Assembly: GCA_003645845.1 (NCBI GenBank)
Contig: QNCV01000009.1
Coordinates: 1-21,215, forward strand
From: Fidelibacterota bacterium
Lineage (GTDB): Bacteria; Fidelibacterota; UBA2242
DNA: 21,215 bases
Reading direction: 5' to 3'
Position 1 is the first letter of the stretch. Each line of letters begins with the position of its first letter. Positions 1 through 6,728 of the stretch are shown here, one piece after another. Below the pieces are notes generated by a model. It was not told the DNA's origin and ran no database searches. It was given only the letters and a program-made list of their open reading frames with translations. Position numbers and translations under genes: made by a program.

Positions 1-1225
1 AATTCAGAGCCTGTCCTCAGGATACAGCGGCTGTTCGTTGGAAGTGATTGAAAAACTGGTGGAATTACTGAATCTGAATGTAATTCCGGTGATTCCGCGG
101 CGCGGTTCTGTCGGCGCCAGTGGTGATCTGGCGCCTTTATCCCATATGTGTCTGCCGCTGATTGGTGAGGGTGAAGTATGGTACAAAGGGGAATGCCGGC
201 AAGCCGAAGATTTGATACAGAATGGTCTTTACAAACCCGTGACACTAGGTCCGAAAGATGGTTTGTCGCTAATCAACGGGACGCAATATTCGACGGCTTT
301 GGTCCTTTACGCACTTTATCATATTCGAAAGATTTTTATTTTCGCCGAACTGGCGGCTGCCATGAGTGTCGAAGCAGTCCTGGCAACAGACACACCCTTC
401 CGGGATGCCATTCAGCGAATCAGACAACAGACCGGGCAGCGCTCTGTTGCGAAGCATTTACGCGCATTTTTGAACAACAGTGAGATTGTGCGTTCCCATG
501 TCAATTGCAATAAGGTTCAGGATCCCTATAGCTTTCGCTGTATTCCACAGGTCTTGGGTTCAGTTCTGGACACTATTCGGTTTGCCGAGAAAATAGTCGA
601 CAATGAATGTCAGTCCGTGACAGATAACCCCCTGGTGTTTCCGGAAGTCGGTGAGATCCTTTCCGGGGGAAATTTTCATGCCGAGCCATTGGCAATGGCG
701 GCTGATTATTTGACAATCGCGTTGACTGAACTGGGCAATATCAGTGAACGTCGGATCTCGATTCTCTCAGATACCACGATGAGCGGACTACCGGCCTTTC
801 TGGTTGACACCGGCGGGGTCAACTCCGGGTTCATGATCGCTCATGTGACTGCCGCCGCACTCTGTGCTGAGAACCGGACGCTGTCGCACCCGGCCTCCGT
901 GGAGACCATCCCAACCTCAGCCAACCAGGAAGATCATGTCAGCATGGCTCCTAACGCGGGCCTGAAGTTGCTCCAGGTTCTGGAGAATATTCGCCAGATC
1001 GTCTGGATCGAATTTCTGTCAGCAGCACAGGGAATCGATTATCGTAAGAACTTGGCCAGCGGGGATGGCACTAAAATAGCATACAAGAAAATTCGCAGAC
1101 TGGTCAAGCATCTTGAGAAAGATCGTCTGCTGGCCAGGGATCTGCGGGAGATTGACAATTTCTACAATGATGAAGCATTTTTTCAGCAGGTCAAATCGCT
1201 GATTAACCATTCAAATACAAGGTGA
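1..1225 (+). CDS. hutH: Histidine ammonia-lyase, 5' end cut by window edge
   Basis: Deaminates L-histidine to urocanate and ammonia, the first step of histidine breakdown; cytosolic homotetramer in known members. The frame is open from base 2 without a start, so about 100 N-terminal residues of a family of roughly 500 are missing; 407 residues are visible. The self-cyclising Ala-Ser-Gly triplet that forms the MIO cofactor is encoded at 116-124, inside GSVGASGDLAPLSH. Further family blocks follow in order: NGTQ, VQDPYSFRC, SDNPL-like TDNPLVF, GGNFHAEP, GGVNSGFMIA and SANQEDHVSMA. The last two favour histidine over phenylalanine or tyrosine lyases. No hutU, hutI or hutF is beside it; it is followed after 4 bases by guaB, so it may be co-transcribed with guaB. 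An aminomutase or another MIO enzyme cannot be fully excluded because the N-terminal substrate pocket is not in the window. Confidence 0.9.
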   Translation, partial: IQSLSSGYSGCSLEVIEKLVELLNLNVIPVIPRRGSVGASGDLAPLSHMCLPLIGEGEVWYKGECRQAEDLIQNGLYKPVTLGPKDGLSLINGTQYSTALVLYALYHIRKIFIFAELAAAMSVEAVLATDTPFRDAIQRIRQQTGQRSVAKHLRAFLNNSEIVRSHVNCNKVQDPYSFRCIPQVLGSVLDTIRFAEKIVDNECQSVTDNPLVFPEVGEILSGGNFHAEPLAMAADYLTIALTELGNISERRISILSDTTMSGLPAFLVDTGGVNSGFMIAHVTAAALCAENRTLSHPASVETIPTSANQEDHVSMAPNAGLKLLQVLENIRQIVWIEFLSAAQGIDYRKNLASGDGTKIAYKKIRRLVKHLEKDRLLARDLREIDNFYNDEAFFQQVKSLINHSNTR

Positions 1226-1229
1226 CTAT

Positions 1230-2693
1230 ATGATAAAAGAGGTTAAGCGTGAAGGATTGACATTTGACGATGTTTTACTCGTTCCGGCCAAGTCCGATGT
1301 TTTGCCGAAACAGGTTTCTCTGAAGGCCAAACTGACGAATTCTATTGACCTCAACATTCCGCTGATCAGTGCGGCGATGGACACCGTTACTGAAGGCGAT
1401 ATGGCGATTGCAATTGCCAGGGAAGGCGGGATTGGCATTCTGCATAAGAACATGACAATCGATGAACAGGTTTCGGAAGTCGATCGGGTCAAGCGTTCGG
1501 AAAGCGGAATGATTTTCAATCCGATTACGCTTTCATCGACGAATACTCTTCGGGAAGCGTTGAAAATTATGGCCAAGTATTCCATTTCCGGAATTCCGGT
1601 GGTTGACAACGGTCAGTTGGTTGGTATTCTGACCAACCGCGATATCCGGTTTGAGACCAATCTGGATCAGTTGATTTCCCAACGGATGACAAAAGACAAT
1701 CTGATAACGACACCGGTGGGGACAACCCTGGAGCAGGCGGAGGAAATTCTCCAGCGGCACCGCATCGAGAAACTTCTCGTCGTCGATGATAAGGGGCGCT
1801 TAAAAGGATTGATTACGGTTAAAGATATTCTGAAAAAGAAGAAATTTCCCAATGCGGTTAAGGATTCCTATGGCCGTTTACGGGTTGGCGGCGCGGTGGG
1901 CGTTTCCGGAGACTATCTTGAACGGGCGGAGCGCCTGGTGGACGCTGATGTGGATGTAATTGTTATCGATACGGCTCATGGGCACAATTCCGAAGTCATA
2001 AAAGCCGTCAAAAAAATGAAAAGGATTTTTTCAAATGTTGATATAATTGCCGGCAATGTGGCGACGAAAGAGGCCACCAAAGCTCTGATCGATGCCGGTG
2101 CCGATGCGGTCAAAGTGGGAATAGGACCGGGGGCAATCTGCACAACCCGGGTCGTGGCCGGAGTCGGAGTTCCCCAACTGACGGCTGTGATGGATTGTTA
2201 TGAAGAGTCGCTGAAAGCCGGGATTCCGATTATTGCGGACGGCGGCATCCGGTATTCGGGGGATATTGCCAAAGCCCTGGCCGGCGGGGCTAATACGGTA
2301 ATGCTGGGTTCGCTGCTGGCCGGGATGGACGAAAGTCCCGGTGAAACGGTTTTATATGAAGGCCGGGTTTATAAGACCTATCGTGGCATGGGATCAATTT
2401 CCGCAATGGCCAAAGGCAGTAAAGACCGGTATTTTCAGGATTCGGCGGAAACGAAAAAACTGGTACCGGAAGGTATTGAAGGCATTGTGCCGTACAAAGG
2501 TCCTTTGCATGATACCGTTCACCAGTTGATGGGCGGTTTGCGTGCCTCGATGGGGTATTGTGGTGCCGGAAATATTGAGGAATTGCAGTCGAAATCTGAA
2601 TTTATTAAAATTACATCCGCTTCAATTCAGGAAAGCCATCCTCACAATATTAAAATCAGTAAAGAGGCCCCCAATTACAGAACGGATAATTAG
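1230..2693 (+). CDS. guaB: Inosine-5'-monophosphate dehydrogenase
   Basis: Oxidises IMP to XMP with NAD+, the committed step of GMP synthesis. The product is 487 residues, the usual length. The N-terminal block GLTFDDVLLVPAKSDVLP is diagnostic. Two CBS domains occupy roughly residues 92-205, inserted in the TIM barrel, and probably bind purine nucleotides for allosteric control. The catalytic loop GIGPGAICTTR places the catalytic cysteine at residue 304, with Ala where many homologues have Ser before ICTT. The flap region YRGMGS and the C-terminal MGGLRASMGYCG are present. The start is ATG, preceded by AGGTGA at 1220-1225, which overlaps the hutH stop, so translation is probably coupled to hutH. 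The stop codon lies 18 bases from the convergent rpsT, and no terminator hairpin is visible between them. Confidence 0.97.
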   Translation: MIKEVKREGLTFDDVLLVPAKSDVLPKQVSLKAKLTNSIDLNIPLISAAMDTVTEGDMAIAIAREGGIGILHKNMTIDEQVSEVDRVKRSESGMIFNPITLSSTNTLREALKIMAKYSISGIPVVDNGQLVGILTNRDIRFETNLDQLISQRMTKDNLITTPVGTTLEQAEEILQRHRIEKLLVVDDKGRLKGLITVKDILKKKKFPNAVKDSYGRLRVGGAVGVSGDYLERAERLVDADVDVIVIDTAHGHNSEVIKAVKKMKRIFSNVDIIAGNVATKEATKALIDAGADAVKVGIGPGAICTTRVVAGVGVPQLTAVMDCYEESLKAGIPIIADGGIRYSGDIAKALAGGANTVMLGSLLAGMDESPGETVLYEGRVYKTYRGMGSISAMAKGSKDRYFQDSAETKKLVPEGIEGIVPYKGPLHDTVHQLMGGLRASMGYCGAGNIEELQSKSEFIKITSASIQESHPHNIKISKEAPNYRTDN

Positions 2694-2711
2694 GTAATGG
2701 GGAAAATAGAA

Positions 2712-2966
2712 TTAAGAGAGTTTAGCGATATACGCCGCAAGTTTGGATTTTTTATTGGCGGCGTTATTGCGGTGGATGATACCTTTGCTGACGGAAGAGT
2801 CAATAATTGATACGGCTTCGCGATAGAGCGGCTCGGCCTCAGCCTTACTTTTGGCGGCTTTTACCTTTTTTATCATGGTTTTTATCAAGGTTTTGTAATG
2901 CTTGTTACGCAGTCGGGCTTTTTCGGCCTGGCGAATCCGTTTTTGAACTGATAAATTCTTGCTCAT
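2712..2966 (-). CDS. rpsT: 30S ribosomal protein S20
   Basis: Small-subunit ribosomal protein that binds 16S rRNA. The product is 84 residues, highly basic, starting MSKNLSVQKRIRQAEKAR and containing the family's RNKHYKTLIKTMIKK and IIHRNNAANKKSKLA segments. The open frame extends 21 codons upstream, but the start at 2966 is chosen because an AGGAG sequence (minus strand, 2971-2975) sits 4 bases before this ATG and because homologues begin here. It is the only minus-strand gene in the window: convergent with guaB and divergent from the DUF2953 gene. A promoter with FCB-like spacing lies just upstream at 2999-3030. No downstream terminator is evident, so its transcript may run antisense into the guaB 3' end. 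Confidence 0.96.
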   Translation of the reverse strand: MSKNLSVQKRIRQAEKARLRNKHYKTLIKTMIKKVKAAKSKAEAEPLYREAVSIIDSSVSKGIIHRNNAANKKSKLAAYIAKLS

Positions 2967-2998
2967 TAAACTCCTTTCAACAGTTTTCAAACAGGAAA

Positions 2999-3030
2999 CA
3001 AATTTATTTAAATCATTCCTGAATATCAAA
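2999..3030 (-). promoter_or_regulatory. Candidate rpsT promoter, TTTG-N20-TAAATTTG
   Basis: On the minus strand, TTTG (3027-3030) is followed by exactly 20 bases and then TAAATTTG (2999-3006). This fits the Bacteroidetes primary-sigma consensus TTTG-N19-21-TAnnTTTG at every fixed position. Transcription would begin near 2992, leaving a short leader that carries the rpsT ribosome binding site. The match is seen directly; promoter activity is inferred. Confidence 0.6.
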
Positions 3031-3046
3031 GGAAAAAACCATTTAG

Positions 3047-3703
3047 ATGCTATTTTTTCTTTTCAAAGTACTTCTGACCATTGTCTGTGTTTTCTTGGGA
3101 ATGTTCCTTTTAATTTTAATTACTCCGGTGCATTTACGGTTCCGGGGTGATTTGGAGGAGGATAAAAAAGAGATTACGGCCGGGGTGGCATTGTATTTCG
3201 GGCTTCTGGCAATGGATGTCTATACCGAGCTGGAAAAGGTTAATTTTATCCTGATCATCTTCGGTATCCGTATAGGGGTCTGTCAGAAACCGGTGCGGGA
3301 TTTTTGGAAAAAGCCCAAAAAGAAGAGACATAAACGAGAGGAAAAAATTGAAAAAAAATCCGGGACCCGGTTGGGCGCAGTGGATTGGATAAAAATTGGG
3401 AAAAATATTTTTCCGCGGCTGCTCAGACCAATTCGTTTCAAGCGGTTTGAGGCTGATCTGCGGGTTGGTTTTGGCAACCCCGCTACGACCGGACTATTTT
3501 ATTCCGGTTATTCAATCTTTAAATATTCTCTTCACAAATTAAAAAACGTCACTATCATGGCTGATTTTGGGAAAAAAGGTGTTTTTGGTAAAATCGACAT
3601 TGACGGATTTATTTATTTGATTCAATATATTCCAACGCTTATTTTTACATATAAGCTTTACTGCCAGCATATGCGGGTGAAAAAAGGGGGAAAAGATGGT
3701 TGA
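3047..3703 (+). CDS. DUF2953-family membrane protein (YtfI-like)
   Basis: A 218-residue protein of unknown function. Residues about 3-25 form one strongly hydrophobic segment (a signal anchor), followed by a beta-rich region. A lysine/arginine-rich stretch at about residues 88-110 comes next, then a C-terminal block with LRVGFGNPATTGLFYSG, which resembles the GTGDAA.TG motif of DUF2953 proteins. In Bacillus the equivalent gene ytfI lies next to ytfJ, and here too the next gene is YtfJ-like and overlaps by 8 bases. The domain call is from motif memory plus this neighbour, so it is good but not certain. The two products probably act together at the membrane. An AAAGGA at 3028-3033 lies 13 bases before the ATG, a long spacing, so the exact start is less secure. 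Confidence 0.72.
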   Translation: MLFFLFKVLLTIVCVFLGMFLLILITPVHLRFRGDLEEDKKEITAGVALYFGLLAMDVYTELEKVNFILIIFGIRIGVCQKPVRDFWKKPKKKRHKREEKIEKKSGTRLGAVDWIKIGKNIFPRLLRPIRFKRFEADLRVGFGNPATTGLFYSGYSIFKYSLHKLKNVTIMADFGKKGVFGKIDIDGFIYLIQYIPTLIFTYKLYCQHMRVKKGGKDG

Positions 3704-4049
3704 AAACCTGTTGGATACATTACTGGGAAAACTTAAAGAACTGGTGGATTCGGAAACCGTCGTCGGGAAACCGATTCAGGCCGGAAAAACGACGGTTATA
3801 CCGGTCACAAAGATTTCCTTTGGTTTTGGCGCCGGTGGCGGGACAAGCAAGGGTGACGATAATTCCGGAACGGGAACCGGCGGAGGCGCGATCATTGAAC
3901 CGGTGGCCGTTATTATGATCGAAGGCGACAAGGTGCGAGTTCACAGTCTGAAAGCGAGTAACGTCGGCAAGGTTATCGAGATGGTCCCGAATATTCTGAA
4001 GAAATTTACAAAAAGCAAAGAATCCGAAGGGCCCAAGGAAAAAGAATAA
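3696..4049 (+). CDS. ytfJ: GerW/YtfJ-family protein
   Basis: A 117-residue protein of the family known as GerW or YtfJ. It begins with an amphipathic helix (ENLLDTLLGKLKELV), followed by the hallmark VVGKPIQAGKTTVIPVTK and a glycine-rich stretch, FGFGAGGGTSKG then GTGTGGGA, at about residues 45-66. The conserved AVIMIEGDKVRVHSL strand pair follows, and then a charged C-terminal tail. In Bacillus the protein is needed for normal spore germination, but homologues occur widely in bacteria that do not sporulate, where the role is unknown. There are no transmembrane segments. The ATG overlaps the end of the DUF2953 gene by 8 bases, with a GGGGGAAAAG ribosome-binding region just before it, so the pair is co-translated. 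No terminator is visible after it. Confidence 0.87.
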   Translation: MVENLLDTLLGKLKELVDSETVVGKPIQAGKTTVIPVTKISFGFGAGGGTSKGDDNSGTGTGGGAIIEPVAVIMIEGDKVRVHSLKASNVGKVIEMVPNILKKFTKSKESEGPKEKE

Positions 4050-4059
4050 ACCGCTCCTG

Positions 4060-4091
4060 TTTGCACAACTTTTTCTTGTATTTTAGTATTG
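4060..4091 (+). promoter_or_regulatory. Candidate promoter of the CRP/FNR-type regulator gene
   Basis: TTTG at 4060-4063 is followed by 20 bases and TAGTATTG at 4084-4091. This matches TTTG-N20-TAnnTTTG with one mismatch (A for T at the fifth position of the downstream box). The N20 spacing is the same as in the rpsT candidate. The predicted start point near 4098 would leave a leader of about 25 bases before the ATG at 4123. Confidence 0.5.
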
Positions 4092-4122
4092 CTCCGCCTA
4101 TTTTTCAGTGAGGGAGAAAACT

Positions 4123-4800
4123 ATGAGAGAAACCGTATTAAAAAACATACCCCTGTTTGCCGATCTTAGTGACGAAATTCTCGACAAGATATCCGATCTG
4201 ATGCAAAAGAGAATTTATAAACGTCACAATATGATTCTGATGGAGGAGGATGTCGGCGACAGCCTTTTTATCCTGAATAGCGGCAGTGTCAAAATTACCC
4301 GGCTGAGCGATGATGGACGAGAGGTTATTCTGTCTATTCTGAGCGAGGGCGATTTTTTCGGGGAAATGTCTATTTTTGATGGTGAGAGCCGTTCTGCCAA
4401 TGTCATTGCTATTGAAGATTCGGAGGTGTTCATTTTAAAACGCGGTGATTTTTTAGATTTGCTGGAAAAACATCCCAAAATCGCAATTACCCTGTTACAG
4501 GAAATGGCAGTCCGGCTGCGTCGTTCCGATCAGCAGATTGAAGGATTATCCCTCAGTGATGCCGAAAGCCGGATTGCAATGACAATCATTCGATTTGCGG
4601 AAGATATGGGCGTTATCAAAATGGGACAGGTTGTTATTGAAAGATTGCCGTTTCAACAGGATATCGCCAACATGGCCGGCACTTCCAGGGAAACCGTTTC
4701 CCGTATGCTTAAGATGCTGGAAATCAAAGGCTGGATTCAGCGTAAAGGGCGACGATTGGTAATCACGAACTATGATGAGTTTGTAAAGGAGTTCGGATAA
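4123..4800 (+). CDS. CRP/FNR-family transcriptional regulator
   Basis: A 225-residue DNA-binding regulator. Residues 1-125 form a cyclic-nucleotide-binding beta-barrel. The phosphate-binding cassette reads FFGEMSIFDGESRSANV, with Glu81 and Arg90-Ser91 in the positions that contact cAMP in E. coli CRP, so it may bind a cyclic nucleotide. A dimerisation helix follows (about 115-140). The C-terminal winged helix-turn-helix (about 178-200) contains QQDIANMAGTSRETVSRML, where Arg189-Glu190 and Arg194 are the usual base-contacting residues. There are no FNR-type cysteines for an iron-sulfur cluster. The open frame extends to a GTG at 4108, but the ATG at 4123 is preferred because GAGGGAG (4110-4116) lies 6 bases before it. 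It is a single-gene unit with its own promoter and terminator; its targets are unknown. Confidence 0.92.
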   Translation: MRETVLKNIPLFADLSDEILDKISDLMQKRIYKRHNMILMEEDVGDSLFILNSGSVKITRLSDDGREVILSILSEGDFFGEMSIFDGESRSANVIAIEDSEVFILKRGDFLDLLEKHPKIAITLLQEMAVRLRRSDQQIEGLSLSDAESRIAMTIIRFAEDMGVIKMGQVVIERLPFQQDIANMAGTSRETVSRMLKMLEIKGWIQRKGRRLVITNYDEFVKEFG

Positions 4801-4825
4801 GCCAATTACGGTGGTGATTTTTCTG

Positions 4826-4856
4826 AGCGGGAAAGGGTGACCTTCCCGCTTTTTTT
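4826..4856 (+). terminator. Rho-independent terminator after the CRP/FNR-type gene
   Basis: A GC-rich hairpin AGCGGGAAAGG-GTGA-CCTTCCCGCT (4826-4850, one bulged A) is followed by seven T residues (4850-4856). It lies 26 bases after the stop codon and is the clearest intrinsic terminator in the window. It separates the regulator gene from the tatC cluster. Confidence 0.88.
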
Positions 4857-4890
4857 ACGATTTGAATTCGTCAGACAGAGCATATTAATT

Positions 4891-4922
4891 CCTGTTTTTC
4901 TGAGATGTGATACTTATATTTA
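4891..4922 (+). promoter_or_regulatory. Weak candidate promoter for the tatC cluster
   Basis: TATATTTA at 4915-4922 matches the TAnnTTTG downstream box except for the last base, and also holds TATATT, which differs from the sigma-70 -10 consensus at one position. The upstream box at 4891-4894 (CCTG) is poor. A promoter is expected here because the preceding unit ends in a terminator and a long cluster begins at 4963, but the sequence support is modest. Confidence 0.3.
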
Positions 4923-4931
4923 GAAGTTGAT

Positions 4932-4942
4932 TTGACTGTCAA
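4932..4942. promoter_or_regulatory. Perfect 11-bp palindrome upstream of tatC, possible operator
   Basis: TTGACTGTCAA is a perfect inverted repeat (TTGAC, one base, GTCAA) located 20 bases before the tatC start and just downstream of the weak promoter candidate. The half site resembles the TTGAT of FNR boxes, but those have a 4-base spacer, so assignment to the neighbouring CRP/FNR-type protein is only a guess. Confidence 0.25.
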
Positions 4943-4962
4943 TAACTCTGATCGGTATTTAG

Positions 4963-5745
4963 ATGACCGTCAAAGCGAAGAGGAGTGCAAAACAAACCGA
5001 TATGAAAGAGATGGGATTTCTCGATCACCTTGAAGAGCTCCGTTTGCGGTTGTTGAAAATTCTTTTTGGTGTCGTTCTGTTTACGATATTGAGTTTTTTG
5101 GTTTCGGACTTTCTGATCGATTTGCTTTTGAAACCCTCCAAAATGCTTCAGCCGGATATGAAACTCCAGGTATTGAAAGTCCAGGGAATGTTGATGTTGA
5201 AATTTGCCGTGGCGCTTGTAATGGGAATTGTCATTTCCATTCCGTTGATTGCTTATCAGCTCTGGGCATTTGTCGAACCGGGTCTCTACCCCGATGAGAA
5301 AAAATGGGGGCCTGCACTTGTCATTAGCGTTACACTTTTTTTTATTGCCGGAGCTGCTTTTTCCTATTTTGTTCTGGCGCCATTTGCAATAAAATTTTTA
5401 ACGGCAATCGGGTCTCCCGACGTGGAAAAAAACATTTCCATTAATTATTATGCTAAATTTGTTATGCAATTACTGGTTGCTTCGGGATTGATTTTTCAAA
5501 TGCCGGTAGCATCGTTTATTTTAACGAAGATGGGTTTGATAACGCCGGCATTTTTGCGAAAATCATGGCGCTACGCGGTGATTGTTATTCTGATTCTGGC
5601 CGCTTTTATTACGCCGCCCGATCCGGTCAGTATGTTAATGATGGGAGTGCCGCTGTTCTTTTTGTATGAGTTCAGTATTGTGGTTTCCCGGATTGCTTCC
5701 GGGTCGAAGGAGAGTGAACCTGAAACTGAAGATTTGGAAGGTTGA
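4963..5745 (+). CDS. tatC: Twin-arginine translocase subunit TatC
   Basis: Inner-membrane receptor of the Tat pathway, which exports folded proteins bearing RR signal peptides. The product is 260 residues with six predicted membrane helices. The cytoplasmic N-terminus has the hallmark HLEELR (residues 22-27). The first cytoplasmic loop has FVEPGLYPDEKK with the conserved Glu105. Later blocks include SYFVLAPFAIKFL and ITPPDPVSMLMMGVPLFFLYE near the end. No Shine-Dalgarno is seen before the ATG at 4963; ATGs at 5002 (after AGAGGAG at 4980-4986, spacing 15) or 5011 are possible later starts that still keep HLEELR. It is first in a packed cluster and its TGA overlaps the next start. No tatA is adjacent. 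Confidence 0.95.
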   Translation: MTVKAKRSAKQTDMKEMGFLDHLEELRLRLLKILFGVVLFTILSFLVSDFLIDLLLKPSKMLQPDMKLQVLKVQGMLMLKFAVALVMGIVISIPLIAYQLWAFVEPGLYPDEKKWGPALVISVTLFFIAGAAFSYFVLAPFAIKFLTAIGSPDVEKNISINYYAKFVMQLLVASGLIFQMPVASFILTKMGLITPAFLRKSWRYAVIVILILAAFITPPDPVSMLMMGVPLFFLYEFSIVVSRIASGSKESEPETEDLEG

Positions 5746-5747
5746 TG

Positions 5748-6725
5748 ATGACGTTTGATATTGAGCATTTTATACGTCCGGTTAGAAAGGAGATGGAACT
5801 TTTTAGGAAAGAGTTCGCAGCTTCACTCCGCTCGGACATTGCTTTGATCAACGAGATCGCCGACTATATTCTTGATCAGAAAAGTAAACGCATTCGCCCG
5901 ATACTTGTTCTGCTCTCGGCGAAATTATGCGGTCAACCCAATCAGGCGACGATCGTTTCAGCCAGCCTGGTGGAATTGCTGCATACGGCGACCCTTATAC
6001 ATGATGATATCATTGATGATTCCTTTACCCGACGGGGGGTTCCTTCGGTTAATGCGGTCTGGAAAAATAAAGTGTCGGTGCTGATGGGTGATTATCTCTT
6101 CAGCCGTTCTTTGACCAATATGCTGAGATTGCGTAACTATAAGGCGCTGGATTTGCTTTCAAAAATTTCGGAATCATTAAGCTCGGGCGAAATTTTTCAA
6201 CTGGCAAAAAGCTCTGATAACGGTATGGACGAGGAAAACTATTTTCGTATGATCTGGTTAAAGACCGCCTCGCTGTTTGCCGGCAGTTGCAAGGTGGGAG
6301 CTTTTTCGGTCTCGGGGAAAAGCGAAGAGGCCGAGGCTCTGTGGGAATATGGTAAAAACCTTGGAATGGCATTTCAGATCAAAGATGATCTGTTTGACTA
6401 TATAGCCAAAGAGGAGGATATTGGAAAACCGATTGGTCGTGATTTGAAAGCAAACCTGATAACTCTGCCGTTGCTCCATGTTTTGGAAAAAATGGATGCG
6501 TCGGAAAGTCGTTCTATCCGGGAGGGAATCCGGAATGGTCTTGAGCCTGATGAGGTGCAGAAAATAAATGAACTGATTGCCACAGGAGGCGGGGTTCGGT
6601 ATACTGAAGAAAAATTGAAAGAGATATCTGAAAAAGCAGTACAATCACTGGCTGTTTTTCCGGATTCCGAAGTCAAACAATGCCTGCTGGACTTTATTGT
6701 GTTTAATCAACAGCGTATAAGTTGA
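5748..6725 (+). CDS. Trans-polyprenyl diphosphate synthase (IspB/HepT type)
   Basis: Condenses isopentenyl diphosphate units onto an allylic diphosphate to make a long all-trans chain, probably the quinone side chain. From this start it is 325 residues. The first aspartate-rich motif DDIID is at residues 86-90, within LIHDDIIDDSFTRRG, and the second, DDLFD, is at 213-217, within AFQIKDDLFD. The residue five before the first motif is Ala81, a small residue as in octaprenyl synthase, which fits a medium- to long-chain product rather than C15 or C20. Possible starts are TTG 5742, ATG 5745 and ATG 5748; 5748 is chosen because GGAAGG (5736-5741) ends 6 bases before it. The tatC stop overlaps the 5745 start. 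Chain length cannot be fixed from sequence. Confidence 0.9.
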   Translation: MTFDIEHFIRPVRKEMELFRKEFAASLRSDIALINEIADYILDQKSKRIRPILVLLSAKLCGQPNQATIVSASLVELLHTATLIHDDIIDDSFTRRGVPSVNAVWKNKVSVLMGDYLFSRSLTNMLRLRNYKALDLLSKISESLSSGEIFQLAKSSDNGMDEENYFRMIWLKTASLFAGSCKVGAFSVSGKSEEAEALWEYGKNLGMAFQIKDDLFDYIAKEEDIGKPIGRDLKANLITLPLLHVLEKMDASESRSIREGIRNGLEPDEVQKINELIATGGGVRYTEEKLKEISEKAVQSLAVFPDSEVKQCLLDFIVFNQQRIS

Positions 6726-6728
6726 ATC

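Noticed and set aside
2967..3029. N-terminal extension of S20 by 21 residues
   Set aside because: The extension would span the promoter and the AGGAG site. Known S20 proteins start at the MSKN-like position.
4108..4122. GTG at 4108 as the start of the CRP/FNR-type regulator
   Set aside because: GAGGGAG, the likely ribosome site for ATG 4123, lies within this stretch, and homologues begin near the later Met.
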